Origin: Allacma fusca | Lineage: Eukaryota > Arthropoda > Collembola > Symphypleona > Sminthuridae | DNA: 64,000 nt | Assembly: GCA_947179485.1 (NCBI GenBank) | Contig: OX359246.1 | Location: 52,617,632-52,681,631 of the forward strand | Reading direction: 5' to 3' | Shown here: piece by piece, positions 47,001 through 52,984 of the stretch | How positions within the stretch are numbered: the stretch's first letter is position 1 | How the letters are laid out: each line of letters opens with the position of its first letter | Translations under genes and position numbers: made by a program | Notes under the pieces: model-generated | What the model was told of the DNA's origin: nothing | The model's database searches: none | Seen by the model: the letters and a program-made list of their open reading frames with translations, nothing else

Positions 47001-48222
47001 CACAAGTGGAGAAATCACAAGACGAGGTTCCACCAGAGTAACTGATGACACATACAAAGAGAGAATTAATCCTAATCATCAAGGGATTACAAGCCCAATT
47101 AATCAAGGCAAAGGAGAACGAAATTCGTCTCCAACAAAGAATTTTACATCAGATTGCAGAACAGGAGGAAGTCCTGAGCAAACTGAAACAACTCGAGGGA
47201 GATCACAAAGCAACCCTTCAGGAAACTCAGAAAGCCAAAGAAGATATTTCGGATTTAATAAACCAGCTGAAAACAGCTCAGGTGTAACATCAGAAAGTGA
47301 GGAAGAAACTCAACCACTTATTGACGAAAGTGACTTTAAGACACTTAAGAAATTAAGTAGTTCAGGGATAAGTCCAACAGAATTTGATGTGGACGACAGC
47401 AGTGAGTGTAGAAAGACAAATTTTTACAATTCGGGATCAGAACCGAGAACTAATCAACCGCCTACGACAGAGAGAGGGAGACCTGGACAAATTAAAACAG
47501 GAAATCAAGGACCTTCAGAAGCGACTCCACGAGTTGAGGTGCCTTGGCCCTCAGTAGAGGCGGATATTTCGACACAATTGCTTCACTCAGATGAGCAAAA
47601 GGCCTTGGAAGAGCCCCCCTTTGTGGAACTCAACACCAAGCCCACCCAGCGAAGCTCAGAGACAAACACTGCAAAGCCTACAAGCGCAAGGCAGTCGGAT
47701 CAGAGAAGCAATAGCACGAGTGGAAAGAGAGATAGAACAAACCGAGAGAGTCAAGAACACTCTGAAAAATCAAATTCGAGCAGCCAACAGCTTAGCCAAC
47801 AATTCAACCAACCCTCGGAACGAGAAGTCCTTGTAGAAAATTCTACAGAAGAGGACGAAGTGTTCCAGGAAGTTCAAGAGGAAGAAACCGGACAAGACTC
47901 TGTAGATACGCATACAGAAGTCATTAATACACCTGTAGAATTTTCTACAGAAGAGGACAGGTCATTGGATGTCATCACGAAAGACAATCCCAGAAGGCCT
48001 GAGAGAATTAGAACGAATACGTCAGATCACCGAGAGACATTCAGCGATCCTCAAAACCCGACGAGTGCAAATCCAACAGGAACTTCAACAAGTTCAGGAG
48101 GAAATTCGGGAGTTAAAGAAGCAGGCGAAACACCTCAAGGAGAAAGCGCTGAAGACACCGGAGAAAGTAGACGATACCCAACTCGTACCCGAAAAAGGAC
48201 GAGAAGATTTGGATCAGTCTGA
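41047..48222 (+). CDS. pol: ORF2: Pol polyprotein (protease, RT, RNase H, integrase) with long extensions
   Basis: Encodes the enzymes for reverse transcription and integration. The aspartic protease is at about 49 (LLDSGATRSCI). RT spans about 345-570 with YLDD at 492. RNase H spans about 640-770 (TDAS with Asp 651, SDH, LDADFLSR). The integrase zinc-binding HHCC is at about 1433-1465 (HDGILCGGHLGF, CESCQAAK), its catalytic triad is Asp 1503, Asp 1563 and Glu 1599 (DX35E), and a GPF module (HPYKGPFVVIEVL) is near 1735. All catalytic residues are present. Two additions are unusual: a roughly 650-aa acidic, low-complexity spacer between RNase H and integrase, and a roughly 630-aa Ser/Asn/Thr/Gln-rich tail with repeated FSSENHSD and DKNYxxxxR motifs. 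The tail is overprinted in the +1 frame by small ORFs. At 2,391 aa it is about twice the usual Gypsy Pol. Confidence 0.95.
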   Translation: MNAIIATRVESQSKDDEELEIIDLNPCRLSNGNKSTLQVQICSMMIPALLDSGATRSCIQRNLVPRCAEIKEVPSALRVAVANAELVKPICLTKFTMMIEGEKLLFKGLVMETLEPRMIIGEDLLSRYGITLDYKNNEIRSDRFQTVPMTRDTHLYVGEKKADIEFVRSIFSFHEVKGPKNMMCRTRKAVTIPAYGHMKVPIQIPKRIKKDFYLQPSEKLYTSKRLLVAAGVVPNEEPFAYVFNPAPCPQTMYGRTAIGHAEENFDLIKIKRNQLRDAHKKLTQEQLDCFDVNEELDEEGRAKYRALLTRYPECFAFNKRDLKEPAWIDPIRIHTGNNPPVQAKPFPCSPMERQKVREEVQKMLDADIIKEVNGPYSSPLFLIKKKDGTFRSVVDYRALNKTITDQVYPLARIDDILMQFGKSAIFDTLDMESGFFQLLIHEDDQVITSFITQDGLYAFKRLPMGVKIAPSAFQRAADQMLGSLKFRGAMVYLDDVISYGIHLLDKLASLEELMLRASNKNFKFKPKKCKFGYFEVIVLGFKVSREGTSPDPAKVDAIRHVPVPKSETEARRFFGICSFYRKYIKDFAKIASPISQSWIGSKGKSEGQKRIRCFQWSADATNAFNILKTKLMTQPVLAHFNPELDCILHTDASISGLGCCVLQDDGGEHPIAYASRTLIQSEKNYSVTELELPAVVYAVRKFRQYLYLRKFLIRSDHLALCYLRLQKDPNHRISKFVNKLQEFDFQVTYKKGALHLDADFLSRAPLPYTKEDLEDTEDRVIEFEPDPVKEHKIALEEQKQIPQGNIIMPPPACAASLTTRESYKGKYWTDDESQSSDEEEPIIPQRQNPWSGRLKGQPRRKVKSQVEILVPQPNLEETDWENHTMSVKSRVNEVTHSYSALKEWKLSVDDIITIHEFREDDPQEDENTWKYTNEYIYEKNLKLIQDIELHNATINDLDMKEFLSPKRAQVQNEHEDFDRNTITDIGMGTDWSPTPKSTTAITSQSPANGKADIDSPKSLGQMTRSTMEFTTMDGAGEAETKAVHLPPAIIVDSDTEVHDQALKDQETADLVSQAAETTQKKSSTFPPTHPASPKEAKKLVLTDEDRNVQKECDQPTRKQETFSVENHIPSGHDPTDEEKWFAFEETWRNPTSAKGDEWKLKQEVISQLKTYTAQSARKTDQVPDAESPGYVNNPDLDTPQRIKAMKISRDVDEWMKNIQRRSAACESEENKNPPPSHTYISTENPVNENNYSLLATTVEELRKNIREGEIKFTDGRSWKIQPLKGQGVVTSKKTSHSLCLSQDEDQRNKDAQKTEDMSLNRAIKFVPGAHALQGCEGSKDTFSTHKPVCRILEDEEQVTMLEEHNMQEMQRDDPDCLFIMDKIKMRHTLNWKDKEKYSRYEIDEEGILTIVHKDGRKLYVPRVLRNFLLSKAHDGILCGGHLGFQKTLHRLNKNYFWRKMNVSVAKYVMSCESCQAAKSMRTKPAGLLHPIRIENVGDALCIDLIGPMQISIKGNKYIIIAQDYVSKFVIAEAIPDKTADRIAEFLLHKVVLKYGLFKNLLSDGGSEFRAEITQALLRRLGMNHSTSTALRHNSVGQIERMVQTISTMLSHYTQKEQALWCSCLPFLINAYNCSHHDVTKETPYFMMFRRQPIYDFNLQLCLSSVDTNFMSAEEATTRIEKAIAKIRERQDYSKDWYDRKRRFVKFNIGDTVRVFTPTRIVGKSERFLHPYKGPFVVIEVLAKDNYIIQDLRNSKKRQKVHVERLKKCLQREHIEDEYSYDLDSDIVELVTKRNWNKCGKVTVSQPRSILKNSTTSDNSSTTSKKVTFKVQPAQTEEITREFSSENHSDSSSDQTQPVQQRGEFCDKNYSHSQITPSEGGRSNQGSYQQKGTTKQSSAQVRKFSSENHSDNREFLDKNYPYFTRSKVNEHSRGNQGRDKGIETTEEFSPNQNLEVRSSGRVHQTENRSFRTANSGNKTSNVKFLPTSGEITRRGSTRVTDDTYKERINPNHQGITSPINQGKGERNSSPTKNFTSDCRTGGSPEQTETTRGRSQSNPSGNSESQRRYFGFNKPAENSSGVTSESEEETQPLIDESDFKTLKKLSSSGISPTEFDVDDSSECRKTNFYNSGSEPRTNQPPTTERGRPGQIKTGNQGPSEATPRVEVPWPSVEADISTQLLHSDEQKALEEPPFVELNTKPTQRSSETNTAKPTSARQSDQRSNSTSGKRDRTNRESQEHSEKSNSSSQQLSQQFNQPSEREVLVENSTEEDEVFQEVQEEETGQDSVDTHTEVINTPVEFSTEEDRSLDVITKDNPRRPERIRTNTSDHRETFSDPQNPTSANPTGTSTSSGGNSGVKEAGETPQGESAEDTGESRRYPTRTRKRTRRFGSV
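46829..47041 (+). CDS. overprinted small ORF a (+1 frame of pol), coiled-coil-like
   Basis: 70 codons in the +1 frame relative to pol. The product has Leu/Ile at heptad-like spacing with Glu, Gln and Lys between (EEIRDEIRGLKQQRNLVQIK, QRIAALELLIQE). Its TAA is followed four bases later by the ATG of the next ORF in the same frame. Whether it is translated is unknown; purine-rich pol sequence read out of frame could also give such composition. Confidence 0.35.
   Translation: MNTLEEIRDEIRGLKQQRNLVQIKIWKYAAQEEYIKQRIAALELLIQETKPQTSSFCPQVEKSQDEVPPE
47045..47287 (+). CDS. overprinted small ORF b (+1 frame of pol), coiled coil
   Basis: 80 codons, almost entirely a predicted-looking coiled coil (LILIIKGLQAQLIKAKENEI, LSKLKQLEGDHKATLQ, ISDLINQL). 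The main pol frame here is Ser/Asn/Thr-rich and featureless, the opposite of what is expected if the pol frame alone were selected. It uses the same +1 frame as its neighbours. Confidence 0.4.
   Translation: MTHTKRELILIIKGLQAQLIKAKENEIRLQQRILHQIAEQEEVLSKLKQLEGDHKATLQETQKAKEDISDLINQLKTAQV
47387..47557 (+). CDS. overprinted small ORF c (+1 frame of pol), coiled coil, 56 aa
   Basis: ATG at 47387, TAG at 47555-47557, same +1 frame. The product reads VERQIFTIRDQNRELINRLR and LDKLKQEIKDLQKRLHELR, clear heptads over about 45 residues. It is short, and falls between ORFs b and d. Confidence 0.35.
   Translation: MWTTAVSVERQIFTIRDQNRELINRLRQREGDLDKLKQEIKDLQKRLHELRCLGPQ
47591..47836 (+). CDS. overprinted small ORF d (+1 frame of pol)
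   Basis: 81 codons; the frame is open from 47558. A Pro/Ser-rich start is followed by a helical, coiled-coil-like half (LQSLQAQGSRIREAIARVER, EIEQTERVKNTLKNQI). Same frame as ORFs a-c and e. Confidence 0.35.
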   Translation: MSKRPWKSPPLWNSTPSPPSEAQRQTLQSLQAQGSRIREAIARVEREIEQTERVKNTLKNQIRAANSLANNSTNPRNEKSL

Positions 48223-48232
48223 AAGCGAATGA
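47969..48232 (+). CDS. overprinted small ORF e (+1 frame of pol), coiled coil
   Basis: 87 codons with strong heptads (LRELERIRQITERHSAILKT, VQIQQELQQVQEEIRELKKQ). It runs past the pol stop at 48222, and its TGA overlaps the next ATG as ATGA (48229-48232), an arrangement compatible with termination-reinitiation. Of the five overprinted frames this one is the most gene-like. Confidence 0.45.
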   Translation: MSSRKTIPEGLRELERIRQITERHSAILKTRRVQIQQELQQVQEEIRELKKQAKHLKEKALKTPEKVDDTQLVPEKGREDLDQSESE

Positions 48233-48555
48233 GCACCACCAGATACTTAACAACAATACCAAACTGTGTTAGTTTTGGTCAAAGCGAGATTGATCTCAAG
48301 ATTGGAGACCGTATAAATCTCATTAGTTACCTTATACGACAAGGTCGAAGGAGAATCCGATACGTAGGTACGTACACAATCATTAAAACAGATTACTGTA
48401 AAGTATTTTATCTGCAATCAGATGTCAGAGAAAAGAGGGTCACGTGCATCCGGGTCTCGAACCAACGAGACTCCACGCCAAGATGCCCTACCCGCCGTCG
48501 ACAGGGACGACGACGATCGACCACGTTATTGGACCCAATACGTGAGTCAAACTGA
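48229..48555 (+). CDS. small basic protein between pol and ORF3 (108 aa)
   Basis: No family recognised. It occupies the gap between pol (ends 48222) and ORF3 (starts 48422), and only its last 134 bases overlap ORF3 in another frame. The product alternates hydrophobic residues as in beta-strands (IGDRINLISYLIRQ, IRYVGTYTIIKTDYCKVFYL) and ends in an Arg-rich tail (PTRRRQGRRR). The tail coincides with the ORF3 overlap and may be passive. The ATG lies inside the stop of ORF e. The structured, non-overlapping N-terminal part makes it a plausible gene. Confidence 0.5.
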   Translation: MSTTRYLTTIPNCVSFGQSEIDLKIGDRINLISYLIRQGRRRIRYVGTYTIIKTDYCKVFYLQSDVREKRVTCIRVSNQRDSTPRCPTRRRQGRRRSTTLLDPIRESN

Positions 48556-51500
48556 AGTGGAAATACCACAAGCAAAAATCTTACCGAACTCAGATACGGG
48601 ACGACTGGAAGTTGTTCTCAGAGTAGACGGGAAGTTACCCCATAGAATTATCATCCAAGGACGAGATGGACGAGAAATCGTAACTCATTCAGTACTCATC
48701 GGAGCTCTCAGAAAACCTAGAGAATTAACATTAGATTATCGCATACTACGGCGAGAACCGCACTTTTGCGGGTCAATAAATTTTCCGGAACAGCAACTGG
48801 AAGTGGACAGAGGCGAGCGAGCGCCAGACGATCTTGTTTACCTTTTTAAAGGACAAGAGTTTAATCCCACTCCCATACGACGACAGATTCCTATCTGTAG
48901 AACACGTAATAGACAGCCAGATGATCCATGGCTAGTCCAAAATTACAGGCAAGAAAAGGACGTGCCCGGACAAAAGAATCCAAGGGGAGATTATGACCAT
49001 GATCCATGGGCATTTACTCCAGGCCTTCAGTATGAACGAGGCAAGACAAGTCGATGCTCATCACGGAAAGTGATGGGAGCCGACCCTATTTGTGGAGTAA
49101 CCCGAGTCAACATCCCCGAAATTAGTGAATGGTTACCGCAAAATGAAGAACAGGTCGAGGACGTAGCCCATAGAATCAGTAGACGTATTGATGACAACTA
49201 CGGACCCGATCTGAGACGAGGGAACTTGGAGGACCGACGAAGGGAGCCTCCGAGATTCGCAGCCTACTCGGCGCACATGGTACCCGCCGGGAGAGGCCGC
49301 GGGCGGGCCATCACTAATGGAGAAAGTTCGAGCAGACAACCCCGAAGCTCAAGAGAAAGTTCAAGGGAAAGACACAGCTCTAAGGACAGCAGGACCAGGA
49401 AGCGGGAGACAGAGTCGTCATCGGAGCGGAAGAAGCGACGGGAGGACGACAGGTCAAGGAGCCGCTACGACAGTCCAGCGGGGTCAAGGAGCAGGAGAGA
49501 GTCAACCCCACCACCTTCGCCATTTCTATCGCCAGCAGCGAGAGATTACAAGGACCGAATGGAGAGGGTGTCAACATTGACAGCACCCATAGCAGCCCCA
49601 GCTTTAAGTTACACAGCGGTCACAAAGATGCCACCGCCAACAATACCGATCAGTAGCGAACCACCTAAACCACAGCGTGCAGTTTGCATCGCTCAAAGAG
49701 AAAGACCAGTGGAAGTACCTGTAGTGACTCCACCACCAGTAGCAGTGACACCATGGAGCGAGGAAACAGCCACGGACACAGCTACAACAGCGGACAGAGA
49801 TACCGCCAATGAATCTTCTTCAGACTCAGAAGAGGAAGAGACAGTACCCATCCAAACCTGTAGTAGGAAAGGATGTAAAAGGGTACGACAAGTAATTGCA
49901 ACCGACAGTGGACCAGTGGTACAACAGGAATGTGAACATCATGCAAAGAAACGTGCAAAGAAGGCGAAGAAGGTCAAGAAGGAGGCTCAGATGACCATCT
50001 TAGAGCTATTTGGACAGAACACAGCACCAACCCAACCACCGGCGAAATGGCAGTCGAACATCCTAAAAATCGGAGAGGACTCCAGGAAAGCAGGGAAGCA
50101 CGAGGAAATGGTAAACCGAATAAAAGATCTCGGGGAAATCATCCGCAACCTTGCCAGACAGAATGTCAACGCGGACAGTGCGAAAAAGCAGAAGGAAGGA
50201 TTAATGAAAGAATTAGCATGCCACCGCCAGGAATGGATAAAGTGGAGAAATGATAACGACTTTCACTTGGTATGTGCTGAATCAAAGATAGACCTTCAAA
50301 CCAGAGAATTACCTCCAGCACACTTTGAACCAACGAACATTCCAACGTCAACAGCCACATCCGGAGAGCTAGAGCGTTTGCTCGCTCAGGAAAAACGAAA
50401 TGGTCCAGAAACTGCAAGCCTAACAGGAATGGCAACGGAAATGCCACCCTCACCAGGACAAAACGTCGAAGTTGCAACATCTGAGCTATCTATAGCTGAA
50501 CAACACAACGACCAGAGCAGTAGCTCAGAGGATTTTGAGGTGATCAGATCAAAGAGAAGACCCAAAGATCGAGAATCATCAATAACTTCAGATACAACGG
50601 AAATTGTTAATCACCACCAGCTTTCATTGGCCGATTTTGCCAACTCACCCCAAGACGGAACCGTCATTCTCAGTGACGACGAGGAACCACGTCAACCAAC
50701 CTCATCAATTCAAACGCCACCTCACGCACCGGAAATGGGACGTGGAGGAGGAGGAAGACGAGGAGGACCCATACCTTACCTCGGTAACAGTTGGTTATCA
50801 TTTTTATTAATGTTCGGTTTAATAACATCTGCTGTAGGACAATCCCAATTGAGAAAGGAATTGACGGGACACTACGGACCATATCCAACGACCCGGGCAT
50901 CACATTACCAGTGGTGGACCCGATTGGAAACTGAGAATCCAACCAGTCCAAGAGGCTTTGACCATGTCAGCCTAGACTTAGAAAATAAGGAAGACTCGGA
51001 GGAAATCGGACACTATGACCCTTACGGCCAACGGGAATGCCCACCGGTCGGAAATTCAGCCGTACGGTACCAAGGTTTCGGTTCAGCTACAGCGCACCGA
51101 CTCTGGCAGAATGGAGTAGTACGAGGAGTAGCAGGAGCCGTAGGCATGTGTACCACGGGAATGGTCATAGTAGGAGTCTATACCAGCTCAATCCTAGACG
51201 CAGTCAGGAGATGGAATAAACCACTAAAGACAGTCAAAATACCACAGGACTGGGTACTCATTGAGTCCCAACTACCAGACCAACGACCCATCTGGATGAT
51301 AATGCCCGTAAATGCCAGTGAGGAAAAAGAGTTAGAAGATTTTCTTAAGAAAGATCCAACAGCAACAGAAATATCTCCGAACTTAATAGCATTACCAGGT
51401 GATATCCAACGGAATGCTCATTACCTCAACGAAACTTCTGTAGCCAAAGTATGGAACCAAGCTTTAGGCAAAGAAGTGGACGCGGAAGAATCCGAAAACG

Positions 51501-52984
51501 GGAGAGAGCGACGACATGCTCCTGAGCCCACTTCGGAGGAAGAGGAACGACGACAAAAGATTCGAGATCAACGGAAATTACCGCAAGCTATTTGGTTAAT
51601 GTCACAAGCAATACGTGACGGTTACCATCTAACGACAAAAACTTTACAATCAGTCGCAATGGATTTAATCACAAAGACAATCCCGTTACCACTACAGACC
51701 AAATATGAAATTTGGAAGGAGTACGAGATACAGTACGGAACATTCATCAACAAAGTCATCAAAATTTTGGGACTTAAAAATACACATACACGTACCAGGC
51801 GAAGTATCTTGGCAAAAGACCAGATAAATAACCTACAACGCCAGATGCAAAACAACCCTCACAGTATCACAAAAGGGAAAGATTATGTTCATCCCACCGA
51901 GGAAATTGCAATAGGTGAAGTTGTACACTTCGCACTAGCAACAACAATCACAGAAGCAAACTGGACGATAGTTTTGCTCATACCACACATATACAACGGA
52001 GTTGACCATCTCGAAGAGGAAGAACTCAAAGGATGGGAGACAAAGGCACACGCCAACGTCTCACAAACCCACCCACTCTTCCAGCGAACGTCGGAACGAA
52101 CAGCCAGAGAACGGCAGAGACGAGATGCATTCGTAGGACCGACCAACGCATGGTCACCCGTCAGCTATAGTAAACAATTCTTAAAACAACAGCTACAGCT
52201 TATGCTGGCACGGATTGAGGAAGAGGAGGCTCACTCATCGTCAGGAAGACCAACAGGAATTATTCAGCAGCTTGTGCGATTTACCCTCAGAATGGTAATC
52301 TACATTGGCACGTCAGTTGGAATGGACTTCGGAGGGAACCAGGATCCTATACGGAAAGGTGACCCCGGAAGAAGCCACCCACGAAGGACAGAGGGAGCAG
52401 AAGGACCGGTTTTGGCCTCAGAAGAGGAACCGGCTGTGCCAACGGAACAAGCTGTGGAGGCTCAAGAAGAAGGAGCCGGAACATCATTAAAAGTAATCAA
52501 GGAAGAAGTCTTGGACGACGAGGAAAAGCCACCATCAGAACATCAGGTAGATAGTTCATCCGACAACGAGACAGACAGCAAGTGGGTGCAGACCAGATGT
52601 GAATATTGCCCACTCAAACACGGCCATAAGCCACCCGTAAGACAAAAGACCAAGTTAGCAGCACATGAAGCTTGGCAACGACAAAAGGATATACCTGTAC
52701 AATACATCCGAAGGAACAGACCAGAGTTGGACAGATTGTACGGACGAGACAACGCTCCAAACTGTACATTCCAATACAGAGGACGACGACGAGGTCCAGA
52801 GCCAGAAATTGAACGACCCAGGGTTAGAGTATACTCACCCATTAGGACTGTAATATTCAACGATACTAGAGACAGACGAGGATCAAGGTCACCATCACCA
52901 GGACCATCCACGATAGCGGGACAACCTATACCACCCATTGAAGACAAACTGAAGTCCAGACGAGCTAGACAACGTCAACGATAG
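48422..52984 (+). CDS. ORF3: large membrane-associated polyprotein candidate, env-like features (1,520 aa)
   Basis: No homologous family recognised. Residues 1-300 look folded. About 300-400 is an RS-rich basic region; about 490-530 has a Cys/His cluster (CSRKGCKR, CEHHAKKR) followed by Lys repeats. At about 788-807 is an internal signal- or membrane-like stretch (WLSFLLMFGLITSAVG), and at about 902-922 a Gly/Val-rich membrane segment (VAGAVGMCTTGMVIVGVY). Furin-type sites follow: RTRR at about 1124 and RQRR at about 1229. A third hydrophobic stretch lies at about 1284-1302, and several N-glycosylation sequons fall between them. The C-terminus is basic with CEYCPLKHGH. The arrangement of signal, sequons, basic cleavage sites and membrane anchor resembles an envelope-type polyprotein in general design only. 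It ends in UAG directly followed in frame by ORF4. Confidence 0.75.
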   Translation: MSEKRGSRASGSRTNETPRQDALPAVDRDDDDRPRYWTQYVSQTEVEIPQAKILPNSDTGRLEVVLRVDGKLPHRIIIQGRDGREIVTHSVLIGALRKPRELTLDYRILRREPHFCGSINFPEQQLEVDRGERAPDDLVYLFKGQEFNPTPIRRQIPICRTRNRQPDDPWLVQNYRQEKDVPGQKNPRGDYDHDPWAFTPGLQYERGKTSRCSSRKVMGADPICGVTRVNIPEISEWLPQNEEQVEDVAHRISRRIDDNYGPDLRRGNLEDRRREPPRFAAYSAHMVPAGRGRGRAITNGESSSRQPRSSRESSRERHSSKDSRTRKRETESSSERKKRREDDRSRSRYDSPAGSRSRRESTPPPSPFLSPAARDYKDRMERVSTLTAPIAAPALSYTAVTKMPPPTIPISSEPPKPQRAVCIAQRERPVEVPVVTPPPVAVTPWSEETATDTATTADRDTANESSSDSEEEETVPIQTCSRKGCKRVRQVIATDSGPVVQQECEHHAKKRAKKAKKVKKEAQMTILELFGQNTAPTQPPAKWQSNILKIGEDSRKAGKHEEMVNRIKDLGEIIRNLARQNVNADSAKKQKEGLMKELACHRQEWIKWRNDNDFHLVCAESKIDLQTRELPPAHFEPTNIPTSTATSGELERLLAQEKRNGPETASLTGMATEMPPSPGQNVEVATSELSIAEQHNDQSSSSEDFEVIRSKRRPKDRESSITSDTTEIVNHHQLSLADFANSPQDGTVILSDDEEPRQPTSSIQTPPHAPEMGRGGGGRRGGPIPYLGNSWLSFLLMFGLITSAVGQSQLRKELTGHYGPYPTTRASHYQWWTRLETENPTSPRGFDHVSLDLENKEDSEEIGHYDPYGQRECPPVGNSAVRYQGFGSATAHRLWQNGVVRGVAGAVGMCTTGMVIVGVYTSSILDAVRRWNKPLKTVKIPQDWVLIESQLPDQRPIWMIMPVNASEEKELEDFLKKDPTATEISPNLIALPGDIQRNAHYLNETSVAKVWNQALGKEVDAEESENGRERRHAPEPTSEEEERRQKIRDQRKLPQAIWLMSQAIRDGYHLTTKTLQSVAMDLITKTIPLPLQTKYEIWKEYEIQYGTFINKVIKILGLKNTHTRTRRSILAKDQINNLQRQMQNNPHSITKGKDYVHPTEEIAIGEVVHFALATTITEANWTIVLLIPHIYNGVDHLEEEELKGWETKAHANVSQTHPLFQRTSERTARERQRRDAFVGPTNAWSPVSYSKQFLKQQLQLMLARIEEEEAHSSSGRPTGIIQQLVRFTLRMVIYIGTSVGMDFGGNQDPIRKGDPGRSHPRRTEGAEGPVLASEEEPAVPTEQAVEAQEEGAGTSLKVIKEEVLDDEEKPPSEHQVDSSSDNETDSKWVQTRCEYCPLKHGHKPPVRQKTKLAAHEAWQRQKDIPVQYIRRNRPELDRLYGRDNAPNCTFQYRGRRRGPEPEIERPRVRVYSPIRTVIFNDTRDRRGSRSPSPGPSTIAGQPIPPIEDKLKSRRARQRQR
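52982..52984 (+). promoter_or_regulatory. in-frame UAG between ORF3 and ORF4
   Basis: The context is CAACGA-TAG-GTGGAG. The same frame stays open for 667 codons afterwards. Readthrough at UAG is known in gammaretroviral gag-pol; here it is only a hypothesis, and a fresh nonsense mutation is the alternative. Confidence 0.4.
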
